Shown piece after piece: positions 1 to 9,113 of a DNA stretch of 64,000 nucleotides; position 1 is the stretch's first letter; each line of letters starts with the position of its first letter. This DNA is from Bacteroidales bacterium (GTDB lineage: Bacteria > Bacteroidota > Bacteroidia > Bacteroidales > UBA10428). The stretch is taken from the NCBI GenBank assembly GCA_016931575.1, contig JAFGEO010000079.1, positions 24,853 to 88,852 of the forward strand. Direction: 5' to 3'. The notes below the pieces were generated by a model. That model was not told the DNA's origin. It saw only the letters and a list, made by a program, of their open reading frames with translations, and ran no database searches. The position numbers and the translations under genes are program-made.

Positions 1-475
1 CGTACCCTGAGATGATTCCGGAAAACACCGAGTTGATGAAATCCCTGTCTTCTTTATAAGAGCGGGTTGGCGATGCCATATAGTTTTTATACACTTCACT
101 CTGGGTCAGGTATAAAAAAATCCCACGGATCAGCTCTGGGGAATCACTCCAGTTCAACTTACGCTTTTCGGCATAGTCCAGGAGGCGCTTATTAATTCTG
201 AGCTGTTCAACAATGAGGTTATCGGCAAACTTGGTGTTGGGGTTCAGATCTTCCTGAGTGGGGATTTTCTTGGTTCGTGCGAGGTCGATGCGTGCGCGGG
301 CATAATCATTGACATCTATGATGAGCAGCAACAGGTAATGATACAAGTCATAAGTCTTTGTAATGCTGAGAGAAAGCTCTTTCTCCGAATTTTTCAACGA
401 TGATCCCCCATTGTGCTTATAATAGGCATACAGGGCCTGCATTATCTTTATCCTCAATATTCTTCTGCTAATCAT
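1..475 (-). CDS. nusB: Transcription antitermination factor NusB, C-terminus truncated by window edge
   Basis: Minus-strand reading from CAT at 473-475 gives MISRRILRIKIMQALYAYYKHNGGSSLKNSEKELSLSITKTYDLYHYLLLLI..., typical Bacteroidetes NusB N-terminus; frame open to position 1. Confidence 0.85.
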   Translation of the reverse strand, partial: MISRRILRIKIMQALYAYYKHNGGSSLKNSEKELSLSITKTYDLYHYLLLLIIDVNDYARARIDLARTKKIPTQEDLNPNTKFADNLIVEQLRINKRLLDYAEKRKLNWSDSPELIRGIFLYLTQSEVYKNYMASPTRSYKEDRDFINSVFSGIISGY

Positions 476-673
476 ATCGCAAAGAACCTAAACAAATTGG
501 GATGCAAAGTAAGTTGTTTTTTTTGAAATGTCATTTAGTTATTAAAAATAAAAAGCAGGAATCAATATGAAAGATAAATTTTAGACTTTCAACCCTTTAG
601 AAATGTGGGGTAAAAGTTTCGTATTATAATTTTTTTCATATTTTTGACGTGAGTAGAACCGGAAAAAAACAAT

Positions 674-1075
674 ATGATGGAAGAAGGTAAAGAAAAAAAG
701 GATGGTATAGACAACTCAGACCGTGAAGAAATTTTTTCACAGGCTGTGAGGGCAGGGAAGAGAACCTATTTTTTCGATGTAAAAGCTACCCGAAGAAATG
801 ATTACTACCTGACGATTACTGAGAGCAAAAAGCGTTATCACAAAGACGGAAGATTCTTTTATGAGAAGCACAAGATCTTTCTTTACAAGGAAGATTTCGA
901 AAAATTCGCTGATGGATTACAGGAAGCCATTCAGTACATTGAGGACAACCGCCCGGAAGAATTACTCGATGAAATAATTGAGGAAAGGCAAGTTGGCCGC
1001 TCTTATACCGATGTGGAGTTTGAAGACCTTGAAAAGGTTGAAGCTGCTTCTGCTGCTGCCGAAGACGAAGATTAA
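674..1075 (+). CDS. DUF3276 / PUR-family nucleic-acid-binding protein
   Basis: 133 aa with KRTYFFDVKATRRNDYYLTITESKKR motif and acidic C-terminal tail. Confidence 0.85.
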   Translation: MMEEGKEKKDGIDNSDREEIFSQAVRAGKRTYFFDVKATRRNDYYLTITESKKRYHKDGRFFYEKHKIFLYKEDFEKFADGLQEAIQYIEDNRPEELLDEIIEERQVGRSYTDVEFEDLEKVEAASAAAEDED

Positions 1076-1240
1076 TTATCTGGATATCATACCAGAAAGG
1101 GGCATGTTTTGCCCATATCGTATTTTTTCATGTTATCTTCGCTACCTACAGCTTTATCCCTGCGTGCTTCGATTTTGAGATATGCTCTCAGAAGCTGGCA
1201 GGATCTGAAGTGAAACATTCACCAGTGAGTTTATTAATTC

Positions 1241-1969
1241 TCAGATTATATTGTTAAGGGCAAGTAGCTCCTGGATCTCATCCATGTCCAGGACTTTGAT
1301 ATTGGTAATAATGTAATCATCGAACAGAAAACCGCCAAATTCGTTGCATTCCTTCACGATTTTGTTAAATAGATCCTGAACAGGAACGTGCAGAGGGATC
1401 ACCGTGGTAAATGAAGCAAAACCTTCCTCAAAGATAATTTCTTCCACTTCAGCACCATTTCGTTTGAATGCATAATTCAACTCACTGAGAATGATTTTCT
1501 TTTGCAGCTTGGTGATGGGGGAGCCATCGTCGGTGAAAAATACTATAAAATACCTGAGTTTATTGCCCTTGCCTCCCAGGCCGGTGGTGATCAGAGCTTT
1601 GTTTTCGTTCAGCAACGTGCTTTCAAGGCGCATCCGGTTTTCGAGTAGCGCCAGGTAGGCCCAGTCGTAAAGTTTATTATTGGGCCTTTTGAGGTATTTT
1701 TCAATCGTTCTGTATGCTTCAACATTCTTCAGACTGGCTAGCTGGACCAGCAGGACTTTTTTCTCATCGGTTGAGATCTGTTCATCAAAAATCAAATCCT
1801 TTTTCCGGATTATTTCATCATCGCTTAACTGGCTCTCAAGGTTTTTTGAATACTCAAAATATTCCAGCTGGATATCATTATCAATCTGCTGATCGACAAG
1901 GCTGATGCTGTCTTCATCAATCTGAAGGTATTCGCTTAGCAGGTCGTATAGGGTATCAGTCGCTCTCAC
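1241..1969 (-). CDS. Conserved hypothetical protein (242 aa), Bacteroidetes type
   Basis: Full-length ORF, stop near 1241, start near 1969; no confident domain. Confidence 0.6.
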   Translation of the reverse strand: MRATDTLYDLLSEYLQIDEDSISLVDQQIDNDIQLEYFEYSKNLESQLSDDEIIRKKDLIFDEQISTDEKKVLLVQLASLKNVEAYRTIEKYLKRPNNKLYDWAYLALLENRMRLESTLLNENKALITTGLGGKGNKLRYFIVFFTDDGSPITKLQKKIILSELNYAFKRNGAEVEEIIFEEGFASFTTVIPLHVPVQDLFNKIVKECNEFGGFLFDDYIITNIKVLDMDEIQELLALNNII

Positions 1970-2138
1970 AATTGTTGATATTCAAGATTTTGTAAATAAC
2001 TAATATAGAAAAAACTGAAACGAATCACAATTTATTTTTGATAATATTCCTCATTTATTTTAATAACTCAAATCCCCATTTCTTGGTATAGGAAACCATA
2101 AAAATAAAGTATAAACTTGCTGCTGAAATTCAACAGTT

Positions 2139-4625
2139 ATGCAACTTTCAGAATTAAGGACGGGAACAGAGGGGGTCATCTGCAAAATCAGGGGTAGGGG
2201 AGCATTCAGGCGCAGGATAATGGAAATGGGGTTTGTTAAAGGTAAGACTGTAAGGGTAATAAAGAACGCTCCGCTGAAAGATCCTATTGAATATGAGCTT
2301 TTGGGATACAGAGTATCATTGCGTAAATCCGAAGCCGAACTTATTGAGGTCAGACAGGATGTCATGACTGAAGAGACGAAAGTGAAAGATATTTTTTTTC
2401 GAAATGAGCGATCCGAACGAATCCTGGCACCCTTATTGGGAAATTCAATCAATGTGGCTTTTGTCGGAAATCCAAATGCAGGAAAAACATCCATATTTAA
2501 TTTTACCTCGCGGTCAAATGAGCATACCGGAAACTACTCCGGGGTGACCATTGATTCCAAGACTGCTGTACTGAAAAAATTCGGGCATACCTATCACATC
2601 ACCGACTTACCGGGGACATACTCTTTATCGGCCTATTCTCCGGAGGAACTTTTTGTCAGGGAGTACATTACTGATAAAATACCGGATGTAGTTGTAAATG
2701 TGGTCGATGCATCAAACCTCGAAAGAAACCTGTACCTGACAACCCAGCTCATTGACATGGATATTCGCGTAGTTCTGGCGTTTAATATGTACGATGAGCT
2801 TGAGAAGCGCGATGATCTCCTCGACCGCGAAATGCTTTCAAAATTATTGGGCATTCCCATTGTGCCCACGGTAGGTTCGAAGGGAAAAGGGATTGACGAT
2901 CTCCTTAAAAAAATCGCAGGAGTATTTAACGATACAGACAGTTACACACGCCATATCCATATCAATTACGGACAGGAAATAGAAGCTTCCATTGCCAGGA
3001 TCCAGGATTTGATAAAGGTTCCTGAAAACTTTAAAATAACTGACAGGGTTTCTTCCCGCTTTATTGCGATTAAATTGCTGGAAAAAGATCGCCATGTGGC
3101 CCAGTACATTGATTCTGCACCCAATCATGATGAGATCCTTGCCCTTGCAGAAAAGGAACGTAAACGCGTGGAAAACCTGATAGGCGAAGATATGGCATCG
3201 CTGCTGACCGAAAAGCGCTACGGTTTTATCAGCGGCGCGCTGCATGAAACATTTGAAAGGAATAAGCAGTACGAGGTCAGGACATCGGAGATCCTCGACA
3301 GCTTGCTGACCCATAAACTTTTTGGCTTTCCTTTCTTTATCTTTTTTATGTGGCTGATGTTTACAGCAACCTTTAAATTGGGGGCATATCCCCAGGGATG
3401 GATAGAAAGCGGGGTGTTGGAGCTAAACAAACTGCTTCATGATATCATGCCAGAGGGTTCCCTGCGTGACCTGCTCACCGAGGGGATTATAGGTGGGGTC
3501 GGGGGCGTAATCGTTTTCCTGCCTAATATTCTGATCCTGTTCCTTTTTATTTCATTTATGGAAGATTCGGGATACATGGCCCGCGCGGTATTTATCATGG
3601 ATAAGCTGATGCATAAAATTGGCCTGCATGGTAAGTCCTTTATTCCCCTCATTATGGGATTTGGATGCAATGTGCCGGCCATTATGGCTACCCGTACCAT
3701 TGAGGACAGGAATAACCGCATTCTGACGATCCTGATTAATCCCTTTATGTCCTGCTCGGCACGTTTACCGGTTTACCTTCTTTTGATCGGGGCCATTTTC
3801 CCGGCATATCAGGGAACCATTCTCTTTGGACTGTACTTTTTGGGCATTCTTATAGCTATTGGGGTAGCGATCCTGTTCAAGAAGCTCGTATTCAAGACCG
3901 AAGGGACCCCTTTTGTGATGGAACTGCCTCCATACCGTTTGCCTACACTGCGATCCTCTACCAAGCATATGTGGGGCAAGGGCTCGCAGTACCTGAAAAA
4001 AATGGGAGGGGTAATCCTCCTTGCTTCCATTCTCCTGTGGGCTTTGGGGTACTTCCCCAGACCAAAGGATGAGCCTGCCGGGGAAGAGACTACTGAAATT
4101 ATGCTGACTGTCAGCACGAACCCTGATGCGTCCAATCGCAGTCAAAACGTACAACTTGACCAGGAGGCTGATCCGGGGATTGAACAGTTGGAAAATTCGT
4201 ATATAGCACGTATCGGAAAATTTATCGAACCGGCAATCCGCCCCCTGGGCTTTGACTGGAAGATGGGGGTGAGCCTGTTGGCCGGTATTGCTGCCAAAGA
4301 GGTTGTTGTCAGCACACTGGGTGTGATGTACCACGAAGATGTTGAAGAAGACGGGGAGGAACTTTATTTGGCACAAAAGCTGAGATCCGAGAAGTATGTT
4401 AAAGGGCCTTACCAGGGGGAGCTCGTGTTCAATCCCCTGGCTACCTTGTCCTTTCTGGTCTTCGTGCTGATCTATTTCCCATGCATCGCTGTTTTTGCAG
4501 CCGTGAGGAAAGAAACCGGGAATATTGGCTGGGCTTTTCTGATGATCGGATACACAACAGTGCTTGCCTACCTGGTATCGCTGATGATCTTTCAGACAGG
4601 AAAATTGTTTACTATACTATTATGA
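2139..4625 (+). CDS. feoB: Ferrous iron transporter B with N-terminal fused FeoA domain
   Basis: FeoA-like first 75 aa, then G1 motif GNPNAGKTS, DLPGTYSL, and FeoB Gate/C regions. Confidence 0.95.
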   Translation: MQLSELRTGTEGVICKIRGRGAFRRRIMEMGFVKGKTVRVIKNAPLKDPIEYELLGYRVSLRKSEAELIEVRQDVMTEETKVKDIFFRNERSERILAPLLGNSINVAFVGNPNAGKTSIFNFTSRSNEHTGNYSGVTIDSKTAVLKKFGHTYHITDLPGTYSLSAYSPEELFVREYITDKIPDVVVNVVDASNLERNLYLTTQLIDMDIRVVLAFNMYDELEKRDDLLDREMLSKLLGIPIVPTVGSKGKGIDDLLKKIAGVFNDTDSYTRHIHINYGQEIEASIARIQDLIKVPENFKITDRVSSRFIAIKLLEKDRHVAQYIDSAPNHDEILALAEKERKRVENLIGEDMASLLTEKRYGFISGALHETFERNKQYEVRTSEILDSLLTHKLFGFPFFIFFMWLMFTATFKLGAYPQGWIESGVLELNKLLHDIMPEGSLRDLLTEGIIGGVGGVIVFLPNILILFLFISFMEDSGYMARAVFIMDKLMHKIGLHGKSFIPLIMGFGCNVPAIMATRTIEDRNNRILTILINPFMSCSARLPVYLLLIGAIFPAYQGTILFGLYFLGILIAIGVAILFKKLVFKTEGTPFVMELPPYRLPTLRSSTKHMWGKGSQYLKKMGGVILLASILLWALGYFPRPKDEPAGEETTEIMLTVSTNPDASNRSQNVQLDQEADPGIEQLENSYIARIGKFIEPAIRPLGFDWKMGVSLLAGIAAKEVVVSTLGVMYHEDVEEDGEELYLAQKLRSEKYVKGPYQGELVFNPLATLSFLVFVLIYFPCIAVFAAVRKETGNIGWAFLMIGYTTVLAYLVSLMIFQTGKLFTILL

Positions 4626-4632
4626 AAAAGCT

Positions 4633-4821
4633 ATGATACAGGATATAGTGGTATACATAATTATTGTACTGGCGCTGGTTCGGGTTGTTTACCAGGTAAT
4701 TAGCTCTTTTTCCCGCAAGGACAGCGCCTCAGCAGCATGTTCCGGCTGCGCAGGGTACAATACAAAAGCAGGTAAGCTGAAGCACAGGCATCTACAGGTG
4801 AATGAACTGCACAGGTATTAA
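4633..4821 (+). CDS. FeoB-associated Cys-rich membrane protein
   Basis: 62 aa, one TM, then ACSGCAGY motif, directly 3' of feoB. Confidence 0.75.
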   Translation: MIQDIVVYIIIVLALVRVVYQVISSFSRKDSASAACSGCAGYNTKAGKLKHRHLQVNELHRY

Positions 4822-4936
4822 GCTTTACTTTAAGTATTCGTAATATCTCACAAAAAATCAAAGATTAATCAAGTTCGTTTTTTTTTCTATATTTGAAATG
4901 GGTTTTCAAAGATGTTTCGTTTGACAGACCGGATAA

Positions 4937-5566
4937 GTGCGACTGTCATTTTTATGCATTTTCATTACGAAACATATACACATAGTGAAAAAACTAACTT
5001 TAGGGCAAATCGTCGAAGGTATCCGAAAGCGGGATAATGCTGTCCTGTCGGTTATCTATAAGGAAATCTTTCCCGTTGTCCGATACTATGTGATGGCCAA
5101 TGGCGGAACCCAGGAAGACGCTAAGGACGTGTTCCAGGAATCCATGATCATCGTTTTCAGGAAAATATCAAGGGACTCGGTTGAAATTACTACCGGCTTC
5201 GAAGCTTATCTCTATGGAATTGCCAGAATGGTGTGGCTTAAAATCCTAAGAAACAGGGATATTCATGACCGTAACATCGTTAAGCTCGAAGAACCCGAGG
5301 TGGGCTATTATGAGAATGATGAGCTGATGGAGGAGGACCTGGAAATGCGCTTGTTCAGAAAGTATTTCCTTAAACTGGGTAAGGAATGCCAGGATCTCCT
5401 TACAATGATCTCTGAGGAAGTTCCCTATGAGACGATCGCTAAGCAAATGGGATATAAGAATGAGAAAGTTGTCCGGAACAAGAAATATAAATGCAAGGAA
5501 GTCCTGATGAAGATGATAAAGTCGGATCGGGAGTATCAGAAGATTGCCGCCAGGCTTAAAAAGTAA
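4937..5566 (+). CDS. ECF-like sigma-70 family RNA polymerase sigma factor (start may be GTG at 4985)
   Basis: Region 2-like EDAKDVFQESMIIVFRKI and region 4-like ECQDLLTMISEEVPYETIAKQMGYKNEKVVRNKKYKCKEVL. Confidence 0.8.
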   Translation: MRLSFLCIFITKHIHIVKKLTLGQIVEGIRKRDNAVLSVIYKEIFPVVRYYVMANGGTQEDAKDVFQESMIIVFRKISRDSVEITTGFEAYLYGIARMVWLKILRNRDIHDRNIVKLEEPEVGYYENDELMEEDLEMRLFRKYFLKLGKECQDLLTMISEEVPYETIAKQMGYKNEKVVRNKKYKCKEVLMKMIKSDREYQKIAARLKK

Positions 5567-8390
5567 GCTTTCTTCTTTTTCGGATGTACCAGGCAATTCC
5601 TGCAAGGGCTGCGAGGAAAAGAGCCGATATTCCCAGTATCCACCAATTTGAGTCCTCAGGTTCTTCAGTATAAAGCGGGTCAGGATTGCCCACTACTGAA
5701 AATGCAGACCAGAAGAAGGGATGCGAAGCTTCAGGCAGGCATTCCTTCAGGTACTTGAGCTTAGCCAGACGCAAGGCTTCAGACTTGGACTTACCCTTTC
5801 TTAATTGTGCATAAAACTCGACCATCAGGAGGGATCCCGACAAATCTTCAACTTCCCACATGGTCATTACCATGCTGGGGGTACCTGCGTATGCGAATCC
5901 CCTTGCCAGACTAAGGACACCTTCCCCTTTACTGTATTCACCCTCGCCGGTACTGCAAGCGCTGAGAACTACCATCCGGGCATTCAGGTCAAGCCCGAAT
6001 ACCTCATAAGTGTTTAGCAATCCGTCATGCAGACTGTCTGGTTCCGGGGCAAAAATCAACTTGGAATAAAGCGGGTTCTTATTATCCAGGATCGCGTGCA
6101 TCGCCAGGTGGATGATATCGTATTGTGCAACTTTTTCGCGGAAGGTCTTCTCGGTGGCACTGAACCTGGAGAAAACATCAGCCTTCATGGTTTTCTTAAG
6201 CATCTTGGCTTCGTTCAGTGCCCCGGGGATGGGATTGAGCTTAAGGTTTAATTCGAGGGCGGAACGTTGTGTATATTTCTCCCGCTGAACCTCTTCGGGT
6301 AATAATCCATACGAGGGAGCAAAGGCCAGCAGCTTGTTGACATTTTTCCTTGGCCGCTGTTCAATGCCCTTAATATACAGAGTTGAAGAAAAGGCATAGG
6401 AGATATTGTAATCAAGCAGCAGGTAATCGAGGTTTTTATAGCTTGTGTATCCGTTAGCAGAGGGCATGCTGCGGATGAGTGTCTCAAAGGGCAGGTAGGA
6501 GAGTACATCATCCGGAACTACGATCAGGTGGGTGGCTTTAAGCTTGCTGGCAAAGGGTTCAATCAATAATTGATACAGGTAATGGCTCTGTTCGCAGAAC
6601 AAGCTGAAATCTTTTCCCGACTGCCGGCTGAAATCAAAATGATGAAAATTATCCAGGTATGCCCGGACGATAGTATCAAATTCCCCTGGGACCATCTGTG
6701 CACAGTAGTCTATGGAATTTCCCGTGATACAAAAGGTGTGGAGCGCTGTATCGGTCAGGTTATACTGAAGCACAGCATACTCATTTCCCAGGTGTTTTTG
6801 TAAGTCTGCAATCCCGGAAACGCTGGGGTCATACTTCAGTTGATGGTACTTTGGGAATTCCTTTTCAAACAGATCGACAAGCCTGGTATACTGTTTGAAG
6901 GCTTCAAAATAGCGGGATTCCCATTCGGCAAGCCTGAGGCTGTCCGGAACTCCCTTTTGCTTTTCCTCATAGATACTGGCCTTATATAATCCCAAACGGG
7001 TATCCAGGTCCTTTTCCTTCCTCAGCAGGGAATCCGGTATTCCTCCAAGGTCTTTGGCATTTAGTTCACGCAGGGTGGAGAGCAGGATGGCTGATTTTGA
7101 GCGTTCCGACACGTTGAAAGCCTTGCGGATCAGGTCAACTCTGTCCAGCTGGTCATAACTCAATGCAATCAGATCCAGGCTGTTATTAAATATCTCGTAC
7201 TGGTAGCTGGCAATTCTGATCTTACTTTCATAGTGAAGTTTGCTGTTACGCAGGCTTTCTATGATTTCCAGTGCGAGCAGATCGCACTCCAGGGCTTCTG
7301 AAAGATAGTTGGCATCCCCGCTGCCTGAGAAAAGTTCAAGGAAGCATTTGCTTTTCGATTTGAGAATGGTAATGGAAATTAATTGATCGTCAATAATTTC
7401 CAGTTTCGGGTTGTCAAATACATCCTGGGGGGAAAATTTCGGGGATGCGACCGTAAGTGCTTCCTGATAATAGCTTAGGGCTTCCTGGTATTTCGCTTGT
7501 TTGAGTAATAAAGAGCCGTAGCTGTCCAGTACGTATGCTTTTGAGAATAAGCCCTCTGTGTCTGTCTTTTTATAGATTGACAGGGCATACTCGAGATATT
7601 GCTTTGCTTTCTCCAGTTCTCCGGTTTTGATATAATCCATCCCCAGATTGTTATAGGTAAGCGCTATACTTTTGGTGCTCGCGTCGGGGTCTTTTTTCAG
7701 CTCAGTTAAAGCACTCTCCTGGAGCATAATGCTTTTCTGCAGATCTCCCCTTTTGGCATAAATATCCGCCATGCCCGACAGAATTGAGTAGCGTAAGAAA
7801 TGATTCCCTGTCAGGTCGGCATACTTTAAATTCTGGGTATAATAGGAGAGGGCGAGGTCATAATTCTCCTGATACCATTCATTTTCTGCTATTCTGTATA
7901 TTAGGGCGGCTACCCGTGCAACCGGAGGATCGCTGGTTGCCGAATAGATTTGCCGGGCCTTTTTCAGCGCAATGCCCGCCTGGAGGTGATCCCCCAGGTT
8001 GATATAGGTCCTTCCCATGTAGGTGTATAAATGGGCTAAAATTAACGGATCGCAGTCCGGACAGTTTTTGTGATTCCTTTCAGCCTCTTGTAAATAATAA
8101 AGGGATGAGTCGTACTCCCAGGTTTGGATATGCCCTATTGCGAGGTTGACGTAGCTACTGACCATCTCGGAAGAATTTTCCGGATACAGCCTTTTCCGGA
8201 TCCCATGGATCTTTCGGATGAGGCGAAGCGATTCCTCCTGATCTCCCCTTGCCATCGAATTTTTTGCCGACTCCAGCAGGGTCTGTATGGAATCCTGAGG
8301 TGAGGTTTGCGAATGCAAGGGAATGGTTCTTCCAGCCCCGAAAAGCAGGATTAAAAAAAGGGCGCGCATGAAAGTTCCGGTTCGGGTCAT
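5556..8390 (-). CDS. TPR-repeat CHAT-domain putative protease with signal peptide and C-terminal TM anchor
   Basis: N-terminal hydrophobic signal, multiple TPRs, CHAT core with HLAMHA (His) and VVLSACSTGEG (Cys), C-terminal WWILGISALFLAALAGIAWYIRKRRK. Confidence 0.9.
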   Translation of the reverse strand: MTRTGTFMRALFLILLFGAGRTIPLHSQTSPQDSIQTLLESAKNSMARGDQEESLRLIRKIHGIRKRLYPENSSEMVSSYVNLAIGHIQTWEYDSSLYYLQEAERNHKNCPDCDPLILAHLYTYMGRTYINLGDHLQAGIALKKARQIYSATSDPPVARVAALIYRIAENEWYQENYDLALSYYTQNLKYADLTGNHFLRYSILSGMADIYAKRGDLQKSIMLQESALTELKKDPDASTKSIALTYNNLGMDYIKTGELEKAKQYLEYALSIYKKTDTEGLFSKAYVLDSYGSLLLKQAKYQEALSYYQEALTVASPKFSPQDVFDNPKLEIIDDQLISITILKSKSKCFLELFSGSGDANYLSEALECDLLALEIIESLRNSKLHYESKIRIASYQYEIFNNSLDLIALSYDQLDRVDLIRKAFNVSERSKSAILLSTLRELNAKDLGGIPDSLLRKEKDLDTRLGLYKASIYEEKQKGVPDSLRLAEWESRYFEAFKQYTRLVDLFEKEFPKYHQLKYDPSVSGIADLQKHLGNEYAVLQYNLTDTALHTFCITGNSIDYCAQMVPGEFDTIVRAYLDNFHHFDFSRQSGKDFSLFCEQSHYLYQLLIEPFASKLKATHLIVVPDDVLSYLPFETLIRSMPSANGYTSYKNLDYLLLDYNISYAFSSTLYIKGIEQRPRKNVNKLLAFAPSYGLLPEEVQREKYTQRSALELNLKLNPIPGALNEAKMLKKTMKADVFSRFSATEKTFREKVAQYDIIHLAMHAILDNKNPLYSKLIFAPEPDSLHDGLLNTYEVFGLDLNARMVVLSACSTGEGEYSKGEGVLSLARGFAYAGTPSMVMTMWEVEDLSGSLLMVEFYAQLRKGKSKSEALRLAKLKYLKECLPEASHPFFWSAFSVVGNPDPLYTEEPEDSNWWILGISALFLAALAGIAWYIRKRRKLTF

Positions 8391-8419
8391 GAGTATCGGG
8401 GCTCGGAGCCTCTAAAATA

Positions 8420-8440
8420 GAAAATTTCATCAAAATTTTC
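8420..8440. promoter_or_regulatory. Perfect 8-bp inverted repeat upstream of CHAT gene (candidate operator)
   Basis: GAAAATTT-CATCA-AAATTTTC, 30-50 bp upstream of the CHAT start. Confidence 0.35.
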
Positions 8441-8561
8441 ACATCTGTAAGTAGTTGAAAAACAATATGATGTAATTTTTTTTAAAAAAAGTTGCAAAAA
8501 AGCGGGGACATTTTGGGGGGAAGTGGAACATATATATACAACATCTTTAAACCCCGAGAAA

Positions 8562-8708
8562 ATGAAAAACGCTAAAAGAACAGTTTTAAAAATGAATAAT
8601 GAATTATTCGCTAACCAGGAATTAAGTTATAACGACATGCTGGCTGTCAGAGGTGGTGAAAAAGGAAAAGACGATCAGGGAGGTGAAGCCAGTGACGGCC
8701 TGACTTAA
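8562..8708 (+). CDS. Small GG-leader peptide, candidate natural-product/bacteriocin-type precursor (ORF track start 8523 is GTG; ATG at 8562 preferred)
   Basis: MKNAKRTVLKMNNELFANQELSYNDMLAVRGG|EKGKDDQGGEASDGLT; leader ends in LxxxxMLAVRGG; C39 exporter in same locus. Confidence 0.8.
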   Translation: MKNAKRTVLKMNNELFANQELSYNDMLAVRGGEKGKDDQGGEASDGLT

Positions 8709-8765
8709 AAATTGTAGAAGACACAAGAGATAAATTAAAATATAAAAAGCAAAAAAAGGATCCCC

Positions 8766-8848
8766 AGGCGAGATAAATAATGGTTTATACGGCACACAAT
8801 CTCTATTCCTATCCTTTTCAGGATTTTGTCTCGCCTCCTTTTTTTTTA
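8766..8848 (+). terminator. Candidate terminator after the GG-peptide gene, long loop
   Basis: AGGCGAGATAAA (8766-8777) pairs with TTTGTCTCGCCT (8825-8836), followed by a T tract. Confidence 0.5.
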
Positions 8849-9113
8849 AAACATTACGGGTCATGATGGCCTGTTGAATCAGAGTTGATCTGCCGTAGTC
8901 CGGCAGGTTTATGGTAACGGACTGTAAACGGACATTTACCGGCGTGTAGCCGGGTTATATTGAAGAAGCGTTAAAATATATAAGCTTGTACACCTGGATT
9001 TAAAAAACTTCGACAGGAAGAGCGGGAGAGGTATATCCTGTTTATCCGGAGAAGAATATCGAAAAGGTAGTTGATACTACCCATATAAAGAATATTAAAT
9101 AATTTTTTATACT

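Noticed and set aside
3765-4376. 203-aa minus-strand ORF and other long antisense ORFs over feoB, the kinases and AsmA
   Set aside because: Lie opposite strongly recognisable coding regions; compositional shadows of the real frames
8155-8442. 95-aa minus-strand ORF overlapping CHAT start
   Set aside because: Different frame inside the CHAT N-terminus and promoter; no support
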